Shown here: positions 47,853 through 59,180 of the stretch, piece after piece
How positions within the stretch are numbered: position 1 is the first letter of the stretch
Layout: every line of letters begins with the position of its first letter
Source of the DNA: Paulownia fortunei
Taxonomy: Eukaryota > Streptophyta > Magnoliopsida > Lamiales > Paulowniaceae
Reading direction: 5' to 3'
Length of the DNA: 64,000 bases
Assembly (NCBI GenBank): GCA_019321725.1
Contig: CM033110.1
Span: forward strand, 434,001 to 498,000
The notes under the pieces: model-generated
Database searches by the model: none
Seen by the model: the letters and a program-made list of their open reading frames with translations, nothing else
What the model was told of the DNA's origin: nothing
Made by a program: the position numbers and the translations under genes

Positions 47853-47945
47853 TTAAGTTGCATGGGACTCTCAATCCACCATTACATCTGATAAAACTAT
47901 CATCTTTCATTGTACTTTTGTATTTGAGAAATCTGAAGCGTAGAA

Positions 47946-48639
47946 ATGGCACAATCCGGTGACCAATACGGGAGGCAGACCGACGAGTACGGCAATCCCA
48001 TTCGCGAGACCGATGAGTATGGCAACCCTATCCGCCACACTGATGAGTATGGAAAACCCGTTCAGCGTCCTGGAGGATACGGAACCACCGGCACCACCGG
48101 AGCATATGGGACTCACGGTGGAGGGGTTGGTCCTGGAACCACTGATGCTGGCTTGGCTGCTGGCGGCGGCCGCCATCGCCGCTCTGGAAGCTCGAGCAGC
48201 TCGGTATGTAATTAATTGAACTTCATCTGTTTATTTTCTTTTCACAAAAGAGTTATAGCCCTTTTAAGATTGTGCAACGATTCTTTCGAATCTTGTATTT
48301 TTTATGTGATTCTAATGGTAGATTTTTCATTGCATCCATGGCAGTCTTCTGAGGACGACGGGCAAGGTGGGAGAAGAAAGAAGGGGCTGAAGGAGAAGAT
48401 AAAGGAGAAGCTACCCGGCGGTCAGCGCAGGGAAGATCAGACTCACTCCACGCCACTCCGGGCGGCGGTGAATACGGTTATGAACACGGCGGAGCAGATC
48501 GCCCACAACATGAGAAGAAGGGAGTGATGGAGAGCGGCGGTGAATATGGTTATGAACACGGCGGAGCAGATCGCCACAACCTGAGAAGAAGGGAGTGATG
48601 GAGAAGATTAAGGAGAAGCTGCCCGGCGGCCACAAGTAA
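47946..48639 (+). CDS. Dehydrin (Y3SK2-like), copy A, frameshifted as read
   Basis: Exon 1 47946-48203, intron 48204-48344 (GTATGT...GGCAG), exon 2 from 48345. Three Y-segments (TDEYGNP, TDEYGNP, TDEYGKP), a Gly/Thr-rich linker, an S-segment (RSGSSSSS / SSEDD, split by the intron as usual) and the first K-segment [15 protein letters not shown]. Compared with copy B a single C is missing after ACTCACTCCAC (near 48452), so the frame as read ends at 48527 (146 residues) and the second K-segment is lost. A second missing C near 48574 does not restore it. The ancestral stop is 48637-48639. Dehydrins are disordered proteins protecting membranes and enzymes during drying and cold. The break may be an assembly error. 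Confidence 0.85.
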
Positions 48640-48744
48640 ATGTTACATACAGAAATAAGAGGACTTTAGCATGTATACAATATAACAATAAGTTGGTCTC
48701 GTGTTGTGGAAATAGTTGTAATAATAAGTTGGTCTCGTGTTGTG

Positions 48745-48860
48745 GAAACATGCTTTGTGTATTTAGTTTGTTTTTTAATTTGGCATTATGGATTGCTCAA
48801 GACACTGTGGACAACAATAAGGATGCATTGGACAGTTGAAGGACATTTTCGTGATCAACA
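48745..48860 (+). repeat. Dehydrin 3' flank segment shared with E3-ligase intron 4
   Basis: Counterpart of 40630-40755. It lies between the dehydrin 3' UTR and the CACTA end. Just before it, a 30-bp 3' UTR phrase (AATAAGTTGGTCTCGTGTTG) is tandemly repeated at about 48690-48750. Confidence 0.65.
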
Positions 48861-48873
48861 TGCGGTCACATTA

Positions 48874-49268
48874 CACTACAATAAATTTGTTTTTATTGTT
48901 GTTAATAATTACATTTTTGTCATTAATAAATTTTAGCGTCGAAATATTTTCATCACAAAAGTTATCGCAACGTCAAAAAATTTCATCATTAATAAATTTT
49001 AGTATCAAAATATTTTGATTGTAAAAGTTGCAACATCAAAATTTTTTGCTGACGTTGCTAAATTTAGTAATGAATATTTTCGTCATTAAAATTCAAGCTT
49101 TCATCGCTAAATAATCATTTAGTAAATAATCATTTAGTGACACAATTCGTAAGAAATTTTTATAATTTTTTGTCGTTAAAATATATATAAAAAAAATTAA
49201 ATATTTAATTTTTAGTTTATTATTAAATTTAATAATAAATAATTATAATTTGTTAATAATAAATTTTT
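48874..49268. mobile_element. CACTA element end, truncated by the tandem duplication
   Basis: Begins CACTACAATAAATTTG, a plant CACTA terminus, followed by subterminal TTTAGCGTCGAAA / GACGTTGCTAAA motifs. Only the terminal 395 bp are present before unit 2 begins. Confidence 0.7.
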
Positions 49269-50862
49269 AAAAAAAATCTATTTAAAAATATAGAATTTTA
49301 TTATTATCTATTGAGACTACTTTTGATGTAAGCCCACTTTAATTTGAGTACAATAATGCTAATATTGATGAAGTGATGCATACCATCAACCAACTTGGGC
49401 CACAACAATCCAGGGCTAATCATGAATGATGAAGAGAATCTGGCCTGGTTTGAGTTGTTGCCAAGCCATCTACATACATAATTTACATTGATTTTCCAGA
49501 AATAATTCATTTTCAGGGACACCTGTAAACCCCAAATTCACCTCTACATATCAGGCCAACAACTGACTCATCAAAGACTTGAATGTACCCATACATATCA
49601 ATATCTTCATGTCTTTGCCAAGTTAAAAATCAAATGTTACCAGAAACAAAATCTTGACCCGTATCGGTTTCTTCTTGTCCTCAATTTCTCTTACAACTGT
49701 CACCTTTGCCTTTTTCCAATCCTAGACTTTTATTACAACTCCTATATCCTAACCACCATTCTTATCTCTTGGATCTTGCGTCCTAAGAAAACTCAACATA
49801 CTTATCTATGTTGTTGAAAAAGCTTAGAAGTTGGGTTTGAACTTTGAATCCACATAATTATAGTTAATTATTTTTAATAAATGATATTTAATGATTGAGT
49901 TTTTCATTTTGAGTTATTTTTTTAATCTTTGTCATGCAATTTTATTAAAAAAAATTTTTTGGATAAATTTATAAGTTCGTTCAAACATCTTATAACATGT
50001 TTTGGAACTTATAGAGATATCCTAAAGCATATAGTAAATTTTTAAAAAATAATCACAGAATAAAATGTTCAAATTTTATATACTCTTTTATAAAAAGGTA
50101 AGGTGTTGTGCCTAACTTTTTCCTTTACTTCTTTTTTTAGATCTTAACAAAAGTTTTAATTTTATTATTTTTATTATAAAATTATTAATACTAATATTTT
50201 ATAAGCTTGATTTTCAGAATAATATATATATATATTATAATCTCTAATAATATCTTATAAAATATAAGAATTTATAAAAAAAATTAAATAAATTTAGCCA
50301 AAGACTCACTAAGGGATTATTTACTTCTTTAGTGGAAATGAAGGATGATTGATGAAAAATGTAATGAAATATGAGATTATGATTAAATTTATCAAATACA
50401 TTTTATGTGTACTTTATATGTTAATTTGAATGATATATTAATCAAAAAATTTATCTTTACTTTGATAAATAATTATGTAGATTATTATATATTTGATTAA
50501 TTTACTCTGAGTTAAAAGATTATCATCTAAGTTTAAAATATAATATATAATTTAAAATTATAAATATTATAATTAAAATATATTCTAAATAATTTAGAAG
50601 GGATTCGATCCCAGATGTTCAATGAAGTATCCAATAAAAATTACCAATTATACTATATTTAAAAAAATTTATCACTGACACAAAAAATAAATATTAGACC
50701 AAATTGCATATTTTAATAAGTAAACAAGCTAAAGTCATTTTTTAATTATTTTCTTAATTTTTTTTTCTCAAATACAAATCTTTTCCTCATAAAGCAACTT
50801 TAGATTTTTCTTGAAAGATGTTGATAATCTTTAACGAGCTTATCCTATACTGCCAGGGAGGG

Positions 50863-50984
50863 GACACGTGTCTAAATCTACCAAACCCCCAACGTGTCGA
50901 TTATTTGTTTCGTGCAACACGTAAAATTCTCTCCTGCAATCCATTTTCGAGTCACTGCATGCATCTTAGCTCTTCTATATATAA
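50863..50984 (+). promoter_or_regulatory. ABRE, RY motif and TATA box of dehydrin B
   Basis: Same elements as for copy A: GACACGTGTC 50863-50872, TGCATGCA 50956-50963 and CTATATATAA 50975-50984, with no substitutions. Confidence 0.75.
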
Positions 50985-51077
50985 TTAAGTTGCATGGGAC
51001 TCTCAATCCACCATTACATCTGATAAAACTATCATCTTTCATTGTACTTTTGTATTTGAGAAATCTGAAGCGTAGAA

Positions 51078-51773
51078 ATGGCACAATCCGGTGACCAATA
51101 CGGGAGGCAGACCGACGAGTACGGCAATCCCATTCGCGAGACCGATGAGTATGGCAACCCTATCCGCCACACTGATGAGTATGGAAAACCCGTTCAGCGT
51201 CCTGGAGGATACGGAACCACCGGCACCACCGGAGCATATGGGACTCACGGTGGAGGGGTTGGTCCTGGAACCACTGATGCTGGCTTGGCTGCTGGCGGCG
51301 GCCGCCATCGCCGCTCTGGAAGCTCGAGCAGCTCGGTATGTAATTAATTGAACTTCATCTGTTTATTTTCTTTTCACAAAAGAGTTATAGCCCTTTTAAG
51401 ATTGTGCAACGATTCTTTCGAATCTTGTATTTTTTATGTGATTCTAATGGTAGATTTTTCATTGCATCCATGGCAGTCTTCTGAGGACGACGGGCAAGGT
51501 GGGAGAAGAAAGAAGGGGCTGAAGGAGAAGATAAAGGAGAAGCTACCCGGCGGTCAGCGCAGGGAAGATCAGACTCACTCCACCGCCACTCCGGGCGGCG
51601 GTGAATACGGTTATGAACACGGCGGAGCAGATCGCCCACAACATGAGAAGAAGGGAGTGATGGAGAGCGGCGGTGAATATGGTTATGAACACGGCGGAGC
51701 AGATCGCCCACAACCTGAGAAGAAGGGAGTGATGGAGAAGATTAAGGAGAAGCTGCCCGGCGGCCACAAGTAA
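51078..51773 (+). CDS. Dehydrin (Y3SK2-like), copy B, intact
   Basis: Exons 51078-51335 and 51477-51773, intron 141 bp, 184 residues. Order: three Y-segments (residues about 11-38), Gly/Thr-rich linker with [14 protein letters not shown]-segment across the splice site (about 79-91), K-segment 1 [15 protein letters not shown], two copies of a spacer [14 protein letters not shown], and K-segment 2 [16 protein letters not shown] at the C-terminus. The S-segment is phosphorylatable and, with the nearby RRKK, matches RAB18-type dehydrins. The K-segments form amphipathic helices on membranes. Expected ABA-, drought- and seed-responsive from the promoter motifs. Confidence 0.96.
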
Positions 51774-52007
51774 ATGTTACATACAGAAATAAGAGGACTT
51801 TAGCATGTATACAATATAACAATAAGTTGGTCTCGTGTTGTGGAAATAGTTGTAATAATAAGTTGGTCTCGTGTTGTGGAAACATGCTTTGTGTATTTAG
51901 TTTGTTTTTTAATTTGGCATTATGGATTGCTCAAGACACTGTGGACAACAATAAGGATGCATTGGACAGTTGAAGGACATTTTCGTGATCAACATGCGGT
52001 CACATTA

Positions 52008-54944
52008 CACTACAATAAATTTGTTTTTATTGTTGTTAATAATTACATTTTTGTCATTAATAAATTTTAGCGTCGAAATATTTTCATCACAAAAGTTATC
52101 GCAACGTCAAAAAATTTCATCATTAATAAATTTTAGTATCAAAATATTTTGATTGTAAAAGTTGCAACATCAAAATTTTTTGCTGACGTTGCTAAATTTA
52201 GTAATGAATATTTTCGTCATTAAAATTCAAGCTTTCATCGCTAAATAATCATTTAGTAAATAATCATTTAGTGACACAATTCGTAAGAAATTTTTATAAT
52301 TTTTTGTCGTTAAAATATATATAAAAAAATTAAATATTTAATTTTTAGTTTATTATTAATTTAATAATAAATAATTATAATTTGTTAATAATAAATTTTT
52401 AAAAAAAATATGAAAAAAATTTAGCGACGAAATTTCATCATTAGCGATGAATACAAGAATTTGTTGCTAAACTTAGGGACCAAAAAATAATTCGTTGCTA
52501 AATTAATAAGATTTAAAAAAAATATGAAGAATTTTTAGCGGCGAATGTCGAAAATTCGTTGTTAAATTAATAAAATATTTAAAAATAGAAAAATTTTAGC
52601 GAATAATAATTAGATTTTTTTTTTTAATATTTTGTTTATTTAGATTTTTTATCCTATTTTAAATAATAAATTTAAATTATACCCTGTTTTAAACAACAAA
52701 TCCACAACTTATTTATCACAATTATTCACAAAAATTCAATAACTCCCACAACATATCCAATAATCATTCACAAGACATTTTTCATTCCAACAATCTAAAC
52801 ATTAAATAAAAAACTTTTGATTAAAAAACTCATCATATACACAAACCACTATAAAAGTCAATATTAAAAGTAAAATATCTTCATATATAAATTAGACTGA
52901 AATTCAATACACATCAACATTATATATCAAACATAATCGTATATATCAAAACAACAGCAATGCCTAATATGAATAATATTGAAATAACAATTAATCTATT
53001 AAAAAAAGTTATAAAACATTTACACAAAACTAAGTCTGGGGTGGTGAAGGTTGGGGTGGAGTTGAGGAGGATGGCTGCTGCTGGCTCATCGACTGTATCG
53101 CTTGCGATGTACCGAGAGACACCTTATCAAGAAACTGCAAAATCATGGCTTGTTGTGACTCCATGAGATGCAGTCTGTCTTTATAAACAAGTAGCTCAGT
53201 TCTGGTGTCTGCTAGCTCATCCTGTGTCATATGAAGCTGATCTCTAAGTGCTGCATTGGTCGATCTGGATATAGTATCAGAAGTAGTCGACCTGAGAGGT
53301 TTGGACCCATTTCCAAGCTCACGCACGTACCTCGAACGTGTACCGAGGACCTGATCACATACTCTATCTGCAATATGTACGTCGTATAAGGCGTGAACAT
53401 CATCCCCGGTATTTGTGTGAGCCTGTAACTCTCGGTACTCCTCTCGAAGTCGCATAATGTCATCCTAAAATTAATAAATGTCAACATATCTAGTTTCAAA
53501 TAAATTGAAAAAAAACAATTGAATGGATTAATTACTTCCATATGCACTCTGAGTTATATATCCTACACAGTCCTTTGTTGTGTTGTAGTGAGTTTCATTA
53601 AAAATGGTAATTCGATTTTTTCTACTAGTTCCATCGATTTAGAAATAACATGTCATATGTTACTTAACGAATAAAGTAATTATTTAAAAGAAACTTAATA
53701 TTTTATATACTTACACCATCGTAACTGTACTATACAAAGGACTTTGAGCCTCCGCGATGATTATAAGGCAACTGGACTCGATTTGCGGAGTTTGTCGTTG
53801 ATCGTTTCTGCAAAAAAAAGTTAAAGTAGTAAACATCATAAGATTAAATTAATAAATATAAGAGTTCATTAAATAAATTTGCTAAAACTTATTATTAAAT
53901 TTACCTTAAACTCATTTGACTCGAATAATGTGCACATATACTCCCAATCTGCCTGAGTCTCACAGAAATCATAAGGCATATGTTTCAATCGCTCCTCCCA
54001 AGGTAGGGCTGTGAGACTTTTGTAGTGTTTGTGCATCTTTTGGCGGTTGTCTCTGTATCAAGCACTCATCAGCCTATCGGTCTCTTTCTTAACTGACTCT
54101 GGTCGTGTGTCAAACTTTACAGTAAACATAGCCTACAAAAAAATATATGTTGACATTTAATATATCAAAGATAAAATGAATCAACAAATAAGTTAGTTAA
54201 TTATACTAACTGACAACCGATGAAATATGGGCCTCTTCTGCTCCTCTGTAATGTGTCTCCAATCAGCAACTTGTAATAGTGTAAACTACTACACTGCTAC
54301 ACCGAGCTCTGTCATAAAAGAGAATGCATGTTGTCATGTAGGACGACCATCAGATTTGCAAAATATAATTGGTATTCTCCTCATCTTCTCTATATGACGC
54401 CTAAGTTTGTCACCATGTGCGGCTCTCGTATCTCGATATTGCCTCTACGTAGAAGCTACAACAGTAAAAAAATGTGTTAGATTACTGTTCAACATAATTA
54501 TTAAATAATGATAATAGAAAATAAATTAAAAAACAAAACAAACCATCGGATGTACCCTCCTCTATTGGAATGTCAGAAGTAGCTCGATCAATAACGGGTT
54601 GCTCCTCAATCCTTTTAAGAGTCATACCTGTAAAAACCAAACATATGGTTAAATAGACAATATAAATAAGATTATTTATGAACTTTAATAACAAATTAGG
54701 AATAATATTAATCTATTTAAAAATCTTACTGTAAGCAGAACTGAATGAGTTACTATAGTAGAGAGTAGCTATAGAGTGCAAACAACTGCTAGCGAATGAC
54801 TGGAAAAAATAATAATTAGTAAACACAATCAAAAGATATAAATATCAAGATTGAAATAATAATTTTTAACATTCACAATTAACAATAATAAAGGAATGAA
54901 ATAAAGTTAGAGATAAAACAAATAATGAAATAATTCGAATAAAG
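52008..54944 (-). mobile_element. CACTA (En/Spm-like) element, incomplete
   Basis: The left end CACTACAATAAATTTG at 52008 is followed by repeated subterminal motifs (TTTAGCGACGAAATT, TTAGCGATGAAT, TTGCTAAAC) up to about 52620. The interior encodes a TNP1/Transposase_24-like protein on the minus strand. No matching TGTAGTG end was found before the Copia element at 54945, so the right end is lost or lies beyond it. Confidence 0.72.
53030..54480 (-). pseudogene. CACTA-encoded Transposase_24-like gene, decayed
   Basis: Minus-strand pieces in order. About 54190-54470: an N-terminal part with LRRHIEKMRRIPI and VADWRHITEEQKR. About 53890-54130: MFTVKFDTRPESVKKETDRLM, then KMHKHYKSLTALPWEERL. About 53740-53810: ANRVQLPYNHRGGSKSF-like. 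53030-53455: VLGTRSRYVRELGNG and a coiled-coil tail with QQQPSSSTPPQPS. In-frame stops and intron-like gaps separate them. The pieces resemble the plant En/Spm-associated Transposase_24 family, an accessory DNA-binding protein of CACTA elements. Confidence 0.6.
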
Positions 54945-55551
54945 TGTTAGCTAATCCCCCACAAAATAATAAAAATAAAATAGAGTAAAAAATAGGGGAT
55001 GTGAAATGAAAGCCCCCAACCCATTCTTGAATGTTTGACAAGGTGCCAAACAATTGTCCCCTAATCTTGTTTATAAAAAAGCTTGAAGAGGAGTTGCAAA
55101 AAATACCAAACAAATACAACAATCCAAGAGAAATAGCTTGGATACATGATAAAGAGAGAAAATAGAGAGCAAGTATAGACATCTAGGAAAAATAATTTGT
55201 GAGAGTCAAATTGTGATAGATATAAGAAAACACTTGAGGTTTTTTCTTTTGAGAAATACAAAGGGATTGGAAGAGTGTTTTTGGTAACTATTAGAGTGGT
55301 TGTACACGAGTTTTTTTTTTTGAGCTTGGGCATAAAACTTAAGAGTGTATTTTTCTTATACCAAAAAATTCTCTATTAGTGAAAAGCGAAAACTCTCGTG
55401 GACGTAGGCGGATTTGCCAAACCACGTAAAATCTCTGTGACATTTTATATTCTATTGGTATTATTTTTGTCATCATCTTGTTGGAGTGATTTCTCAGATA
55501 TTCCTAATAAATCAAATTTTGAATTCTCAATTATTTTCGTTGTTCCCAATA
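54945..55551 (+). repeat. 5' LTR of the gag-only Copia element
   Basis: 607 bp, starts TGTTAGCTAATCCCCCAC. Its 3' terminal CA has become TA. Confidence 0.85.
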
Positions 55552-55604
55552 AGTGGTATCAGAGCCATTTGGTTGAGGCTAATATTAATATTTGATTTAT
55601 TTAA

Positions 55605-56414
55605 ATGGACGGTATGTCGATGGCAAATCCATTCAAGGTGCAACAATTTGACGACAAAGGAAATTTCACTCTTTGGCAAAGAATGGTGAAGGATCTCCTA
55701 ATTCAACAGGGCTTAGCAGTGGCGTTGAAGGGAAATGAGGAAAAACCAGAAGGTATGAAAGATGCACAGTGAAAAGATTTGGAATCACGTTGTGTTAGCA
55801 CGATTCGACTTTGTATTGCGGACAACATTATCAATAATGTTGTGAATGATGATTTTGAAGACTCGGCACCAAAGCTGTGGCCAAAATTGGAGAACTTGTA
55901 TCTCGGGAAAAATTTGTTTACAAAGTTATTTCTAAAGCGGCAATTCTATAGACTGAAGATGCTGAAGGGTGAAAGTCTCATGGATCACATAAACCGATTT
56001 AACAGACTTGTGGATCAACTGCGGAAAGTTGATTTGAAGATTAAGGAAGAAGATAAAACCTTTTTACTTCTTACCTCACTCCCAGATTCATATGGTGGTA
56101 TAGTGATGACGTTGTTGTACGAAAAAGATACACTGGACCTGGAGTATGTAAAAGCATCATTGTTGTCCCATGAAAAATAAAAGAAGGCAAACCAGGAGGT
56201 GGGACAAGAATCTGCTTTGGTTGCTCAGGGCATGAATCGGAATGGGAGAAAATATGGTGGTGGATCAATGAACAGCAGGTCAGGTTCAAAGGCCAAGGGA
56301 AAGGGTAAGGTCTGCTTTGAATGCCAAGAGAAGGGCCACTTCAAGAGAAATTGTCCTTATAGAAGGAAAAACAGAGATGGTGAAGGTGGCAGCAGTAATT
56401 TAGTAATAGCATAG
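55605..56414 (+). pseudogene. Copia gag with zinc knuckle, two in-frame stops
   Basis: One frame runs from ATG 55605 to TAG 56412-56414, broken by TGA at 55770 (probably a former Trp codon TGG) and TAA at 56178. Features: NPFKVQQFDDKGNFTLWQRMV start, KLENLYLGKNLFTKLFLKRQ and LTSLPDSYGGIVMTL of the Copia gag (UBN2) domain, and a CCHC knuckle CFECQEKGHFKRNC. The frame is otherwise conserved, so decay is recent. Confidence 0.88.
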
Positions 56415-57060
56415 ATATACGATGGAGATATTCTCACAGTCTCCACATTATGGATACTTCTTCTCAAAATGGATGGATTTTAGATTGGGATGCGTAATGC
56501 ATGTGTGCTCTAGAAAAGATTATTTTGATTCACTTTAATTAAAGAGGGTAGGTATTTTGTCCTTGGGTGATGGTTCTACTTGTAGAATCATGAGATTTGG
56601 AGTGGTGAAAATCAAAATGGTTGATAAAGTGAATCGTACTCTGGGTGGTGTGGCATATGTCCTGCGAATGAATCTAATTTCCTTGAGCTAGTTAGATTCT
56701 AGAGGCTGTGAGTATTCAGCTGGAGGTGGAGTCCTAAAAATCACATGTGGCGGAAAGGTCCTAATGATAGGAGAGAAGTATGGAAATTTGTATCCTTTAA
56801 TGACCTCAAAGGATGACTGGAAATGGAGCGCGCCAGAAGGCTTCCAGGGAGCAGACGAGTGTGAGGAAAATCCTATTGGGTGAGAGGATGGATTGAGGTC
56901 GTCCCTCTCGACAGTCAACTAGTAGTGTTGACTAGGCTGCACATGTGTATTGGCCGACTTAAATCAAGTGGAATTAGGACTTACTGATTCGACATGTGCA
57001 GTGGATTGATTGAAAACCAATAATATTTGATATTCTGATTTGTAGACAAAATTATTTTGT
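56415..57060 (+). pseudogene. Copia protease / pre-integrase remnant
   Basis: Broken plus-strand text with DSGCVMHVCSRKDYF-like and VLGDGSTCRI-like motifs corresponds to the aspartic protease region, followed by GVAYVLRMNLISL. The DSG-type active site lies in a region with frameshifts and stops. Downstream pol sequence is deleted. Confidence 0.6.
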
Positions 57061-57076
57061 GGTGGAGGTGGAGATT

Positions 57077-57674
57077 TGTTAGGTAATCCCCCACAAAATA
57101 ATAAAAAAAAAATAGAGTCAAAAATAGGGGATGTGAAATGAAAGCCCCCAACTTTTTTTTGAATGTTTGGCAAGGTGCCAAACAATTGTCCCCTCATCTT
57201 ACTTATAAAAAGGCTTGAAGAGGAGTTGCAAAAAACACTAAGCAAATACAACAATCCAAGAGAAATAACTTGGATACAAGATAGAGAGAAAAAATAGAGA
57301 GCAAGTGTAGACATTTAGGGAAAATAATTTGTGAGAGTCAAATTGTGATAGGTGTGAGAAAACACTTGGAGTTTTTTCTCTTGGGGCAATACAAAGGGAT
57401 TGAGAGAGTGTTTTTGGTAACTATTAGAGTGATTGTACACGAGTTTTCTTTTCTTGAGTTTGGGCATAAAACTCAAGGGTGTATTTTTCTTATACCGAAA
57501 AGTTCTCTATTAGTGAAAAATAAAAACTCTCGTGGACGTAGGCGGATTTGCTGAACCACGTAAAATTTCTATACAATTTTATATTTTGTCGGTATTATTT
57601 TTCTTGGAGTGATTTCTCGGATATTCCTAATAAATCAAATTTCGAATTCCCAATTGCTTCCGTTGTGCCCAACA
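57077..57674 (+). repeat. 3' LTR of the gag-only Copia element
   Basis: 598 bp, TGTTAGGTAATCC ... GTGCCCAACA, preceded by a polypurine tract. Confidence 0.85.
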
Positions 57675-57679
57675 TAAAT

Positions 57680-58052
57680 CTCTTCTTGAAAATCTTAGCT
57701 TTTGATTAATTCTTGATCTACGTGTAAATTTCACCTCCAATAGGAATTACACCCTAGAGAGAATGTTTGCTAGTCAGCTGCTGGAAAGTGAGAAGATGAA
57801 TCATCATTCAGGACTATAGTTAGAGATATGCAAACTAAATCTCCACTATTGCAAATTGTTCTCCTGAATCCAAATTCATGGGGTTGTGGTGGAAGTTTGC
57901 ACCCTGCAGAACCAGTTGCTAAGTTAGTTATGTATCCCAGTATGAAAGTGCTATTTTCTGCCTCTAGTCATGGCATGGAATTTGATTCAAGGTAAGTTAT
58001 TTCTTTAACACTTTTGCATTTGGGGGTGGTATCGGGGTTTAGAATTTTGCTT
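57680..58052 (+). pseudogene. Broken copy of E3-ligase exon 4 with intron flanks
   Basis: Matches 42485-42855 of the UBE3D-like gene, including both intron borders (AATAG acceptor; AAGGTAAGT donor), at about 95% identity. Exon equivalent 57744-57991. One base (C) is missing near 57790 and shifts the frame. The fragment is squeezed between the two Copia elements. Since intron sequence is present, it came by DNA duplication and not from mRNA. Confidence 0.93.
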
Positions 58053-58502
58053 TGGTTGGAAATTGGATCGAGTTTAGGATCCTTAACCCAATTAACACTC
58101 ATATTTAGTTGGATGTTTCCACAATTTGAATGAGATTAAGTTTCCTAGTTGGACTAGCATTCTACCTTAAGTAGGAATAAATATCTCTAATCTCCATGCA
58201 ACAAAATGTGTGAATGAACGTAATTCTCCCATAAACTCTCTCCATATTATCTTAATTTTTTTTCTCTCTCAGTCTTCTTTGGAGCATCATCATAGACTCC
58301 AAGAATTTGATGTGTATAATTGAGTGAATAACTTTAGTAGTTATTCACCACTAACAAGAAAGATATGTTCGTAGTTCGATTAAAAGGAGACTGGTAGACG
58401 AGTTTGATTCGGGATATGTGAATCCACAATATAGGTATACCCAATCCACATGAATTATATAAATATTTAATTCATATTATATTATTGATTAATTTTTTTA
58501 CA
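58053..58502 (+). repeat. 5' LTR of the decayed Copia element
   Basis: The boundary at the left is where homology to the E3-ligase intron stops (TTTGCTT|TGGTTGG); the right boundary is TTTTTTACA followed by the primer-binding site. Only one LTR is visible, so the left edge is approximate. Confidence 0.6.
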
Positions 58503-58889
58503 GTAGTATTAGAGCCCATAGGGCTCATTCTCGCCATTTCATTTGATTGAATTTATAATGTGTATGTGCTTTAAAAAAATTGTTTTTTTTTAAGTATAAA
58601 ATGTTTACCATACATTGATCTTAATGTGTAGATCACGTGGTTAAAATTTGGTGAAAAATAGATAAATGGTTTGAGAGAAAATTTAATTTAAAGTTAGATA
58701 CTTGTTTACAGTTAGACTCAAAATCGAACTAGATTTGATATTTTTGTTATGAAATTTTTATTTTATATTGTAGAACATAAAAATAGGTTTGAAACAATAT
58801 AAATTTTGTCAAAAACGGACTTAAAATGAGTGAGATGTGAATTTTTAAAGTTTTTGACATATATTTAATTTTTCTCGCCGGAAAATCCA

Positions 58890-59095
58890 TTGGTCGCTGG
58901 AATTGGACGGTCGTGCCGAAGAAGGCGCTGGTGTTGACATGGCGCACTGACTGACGTGGCATATAGCCATGTGGTGTACACGCTTAGGTGGCGTGCTGAC
59001 ATGGCGCCTCCGGCTGATGTGTTATACGGCCACGTGGCGCACGATTGGCGCTTAGCTTGCGCGCACGTGGCGCCTATGTGGTTGTCATGTGTTGT
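58890..59095. repeat. GC-rich island of ACGTGGC / GGCGC motifs
   Basis: About 200 bp, far richer in G+C than its surroundings, built of irregular repeats such as GACATGGCGC, GACGTGGC, CCACGTGGCGC and GCACGTGGCGC. It lies in the leader of the decayed Copia element. Confidence 0.55.
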
Positions 59096-59109
59096 TGAAA
59101 ATAAAATTT

Positions 59110-59180
59110 GAGAGATTGTACCAACATAGATTTGAACCTGAGTTACTGATTGTTATTAGATAGTGAACTACAACTAGACC
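59110..59180 (-). other. Possible tRNA-like pol III relic
   Basis: Minus-strand TGGTCTAGTTGTAGT (A-box-like) and GGTTCAAATCT (B-box-like) have tRNA-like spacing but no clean cloverleaf. Confidence 0.28.

Larger units (their letters stand above)
46138..49268. repeat. Tandem duplication, unit 1 (3.13 kb)
   Basis: Contains upstream region, dehydrin gene A, its 3' flank and the first about 395 bp of a CACTA element. Unit 2 starts at 49269. Over more than 3 kb I find no base substitution between the units, only about eight one-base differences in run length. Confidence 0.93.
49269..52408. repeat. Tandem duplication, unit 2
   Basis: Repeats 46138-49268. The junction lies in an A-rich phrase (TTTTTAAAAAAAATC at the start, TTTTTAAAAAAAATA at the end), a short microhomology. 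Differences from unit 1 are one-base run-length changes, for example CCC/CC near 49717, GG/GGG near 50314, TT/TTT near 50451 and C additions near 51585 and 51708. Confidence 0.92.
54945..57674 (+). mobile_element. Copia-type element reduced to gag and protease
   Basis: LTRs at 54945-55551 and 57077-57674 (about 600 bp, roughly 90% identical), TGTTAG...CCAACA ends (the first LTR ends CCCAATA). Primer-binding site AGTGGTATCAGAGCC directly after the first LTR at 55552; purine-rich GGTGGAGGTGGAGATT directly before the second. Flanks TAAAG / TAAAT are a 4/5 match for a target duplication. The interior of 1.5 kb holds gag and a protease remnant only; there is no integrase, RT or RNase H. Confidence 0.88.

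Noticed and set aside
54018..54027. TTTTGTAGTG as a possible right end of the CACTA element
   Set aside because: It lies inside the minus-strand transposase-like text (KMHKHYKSL) and lacks subterminal motifs, so the match is chance.
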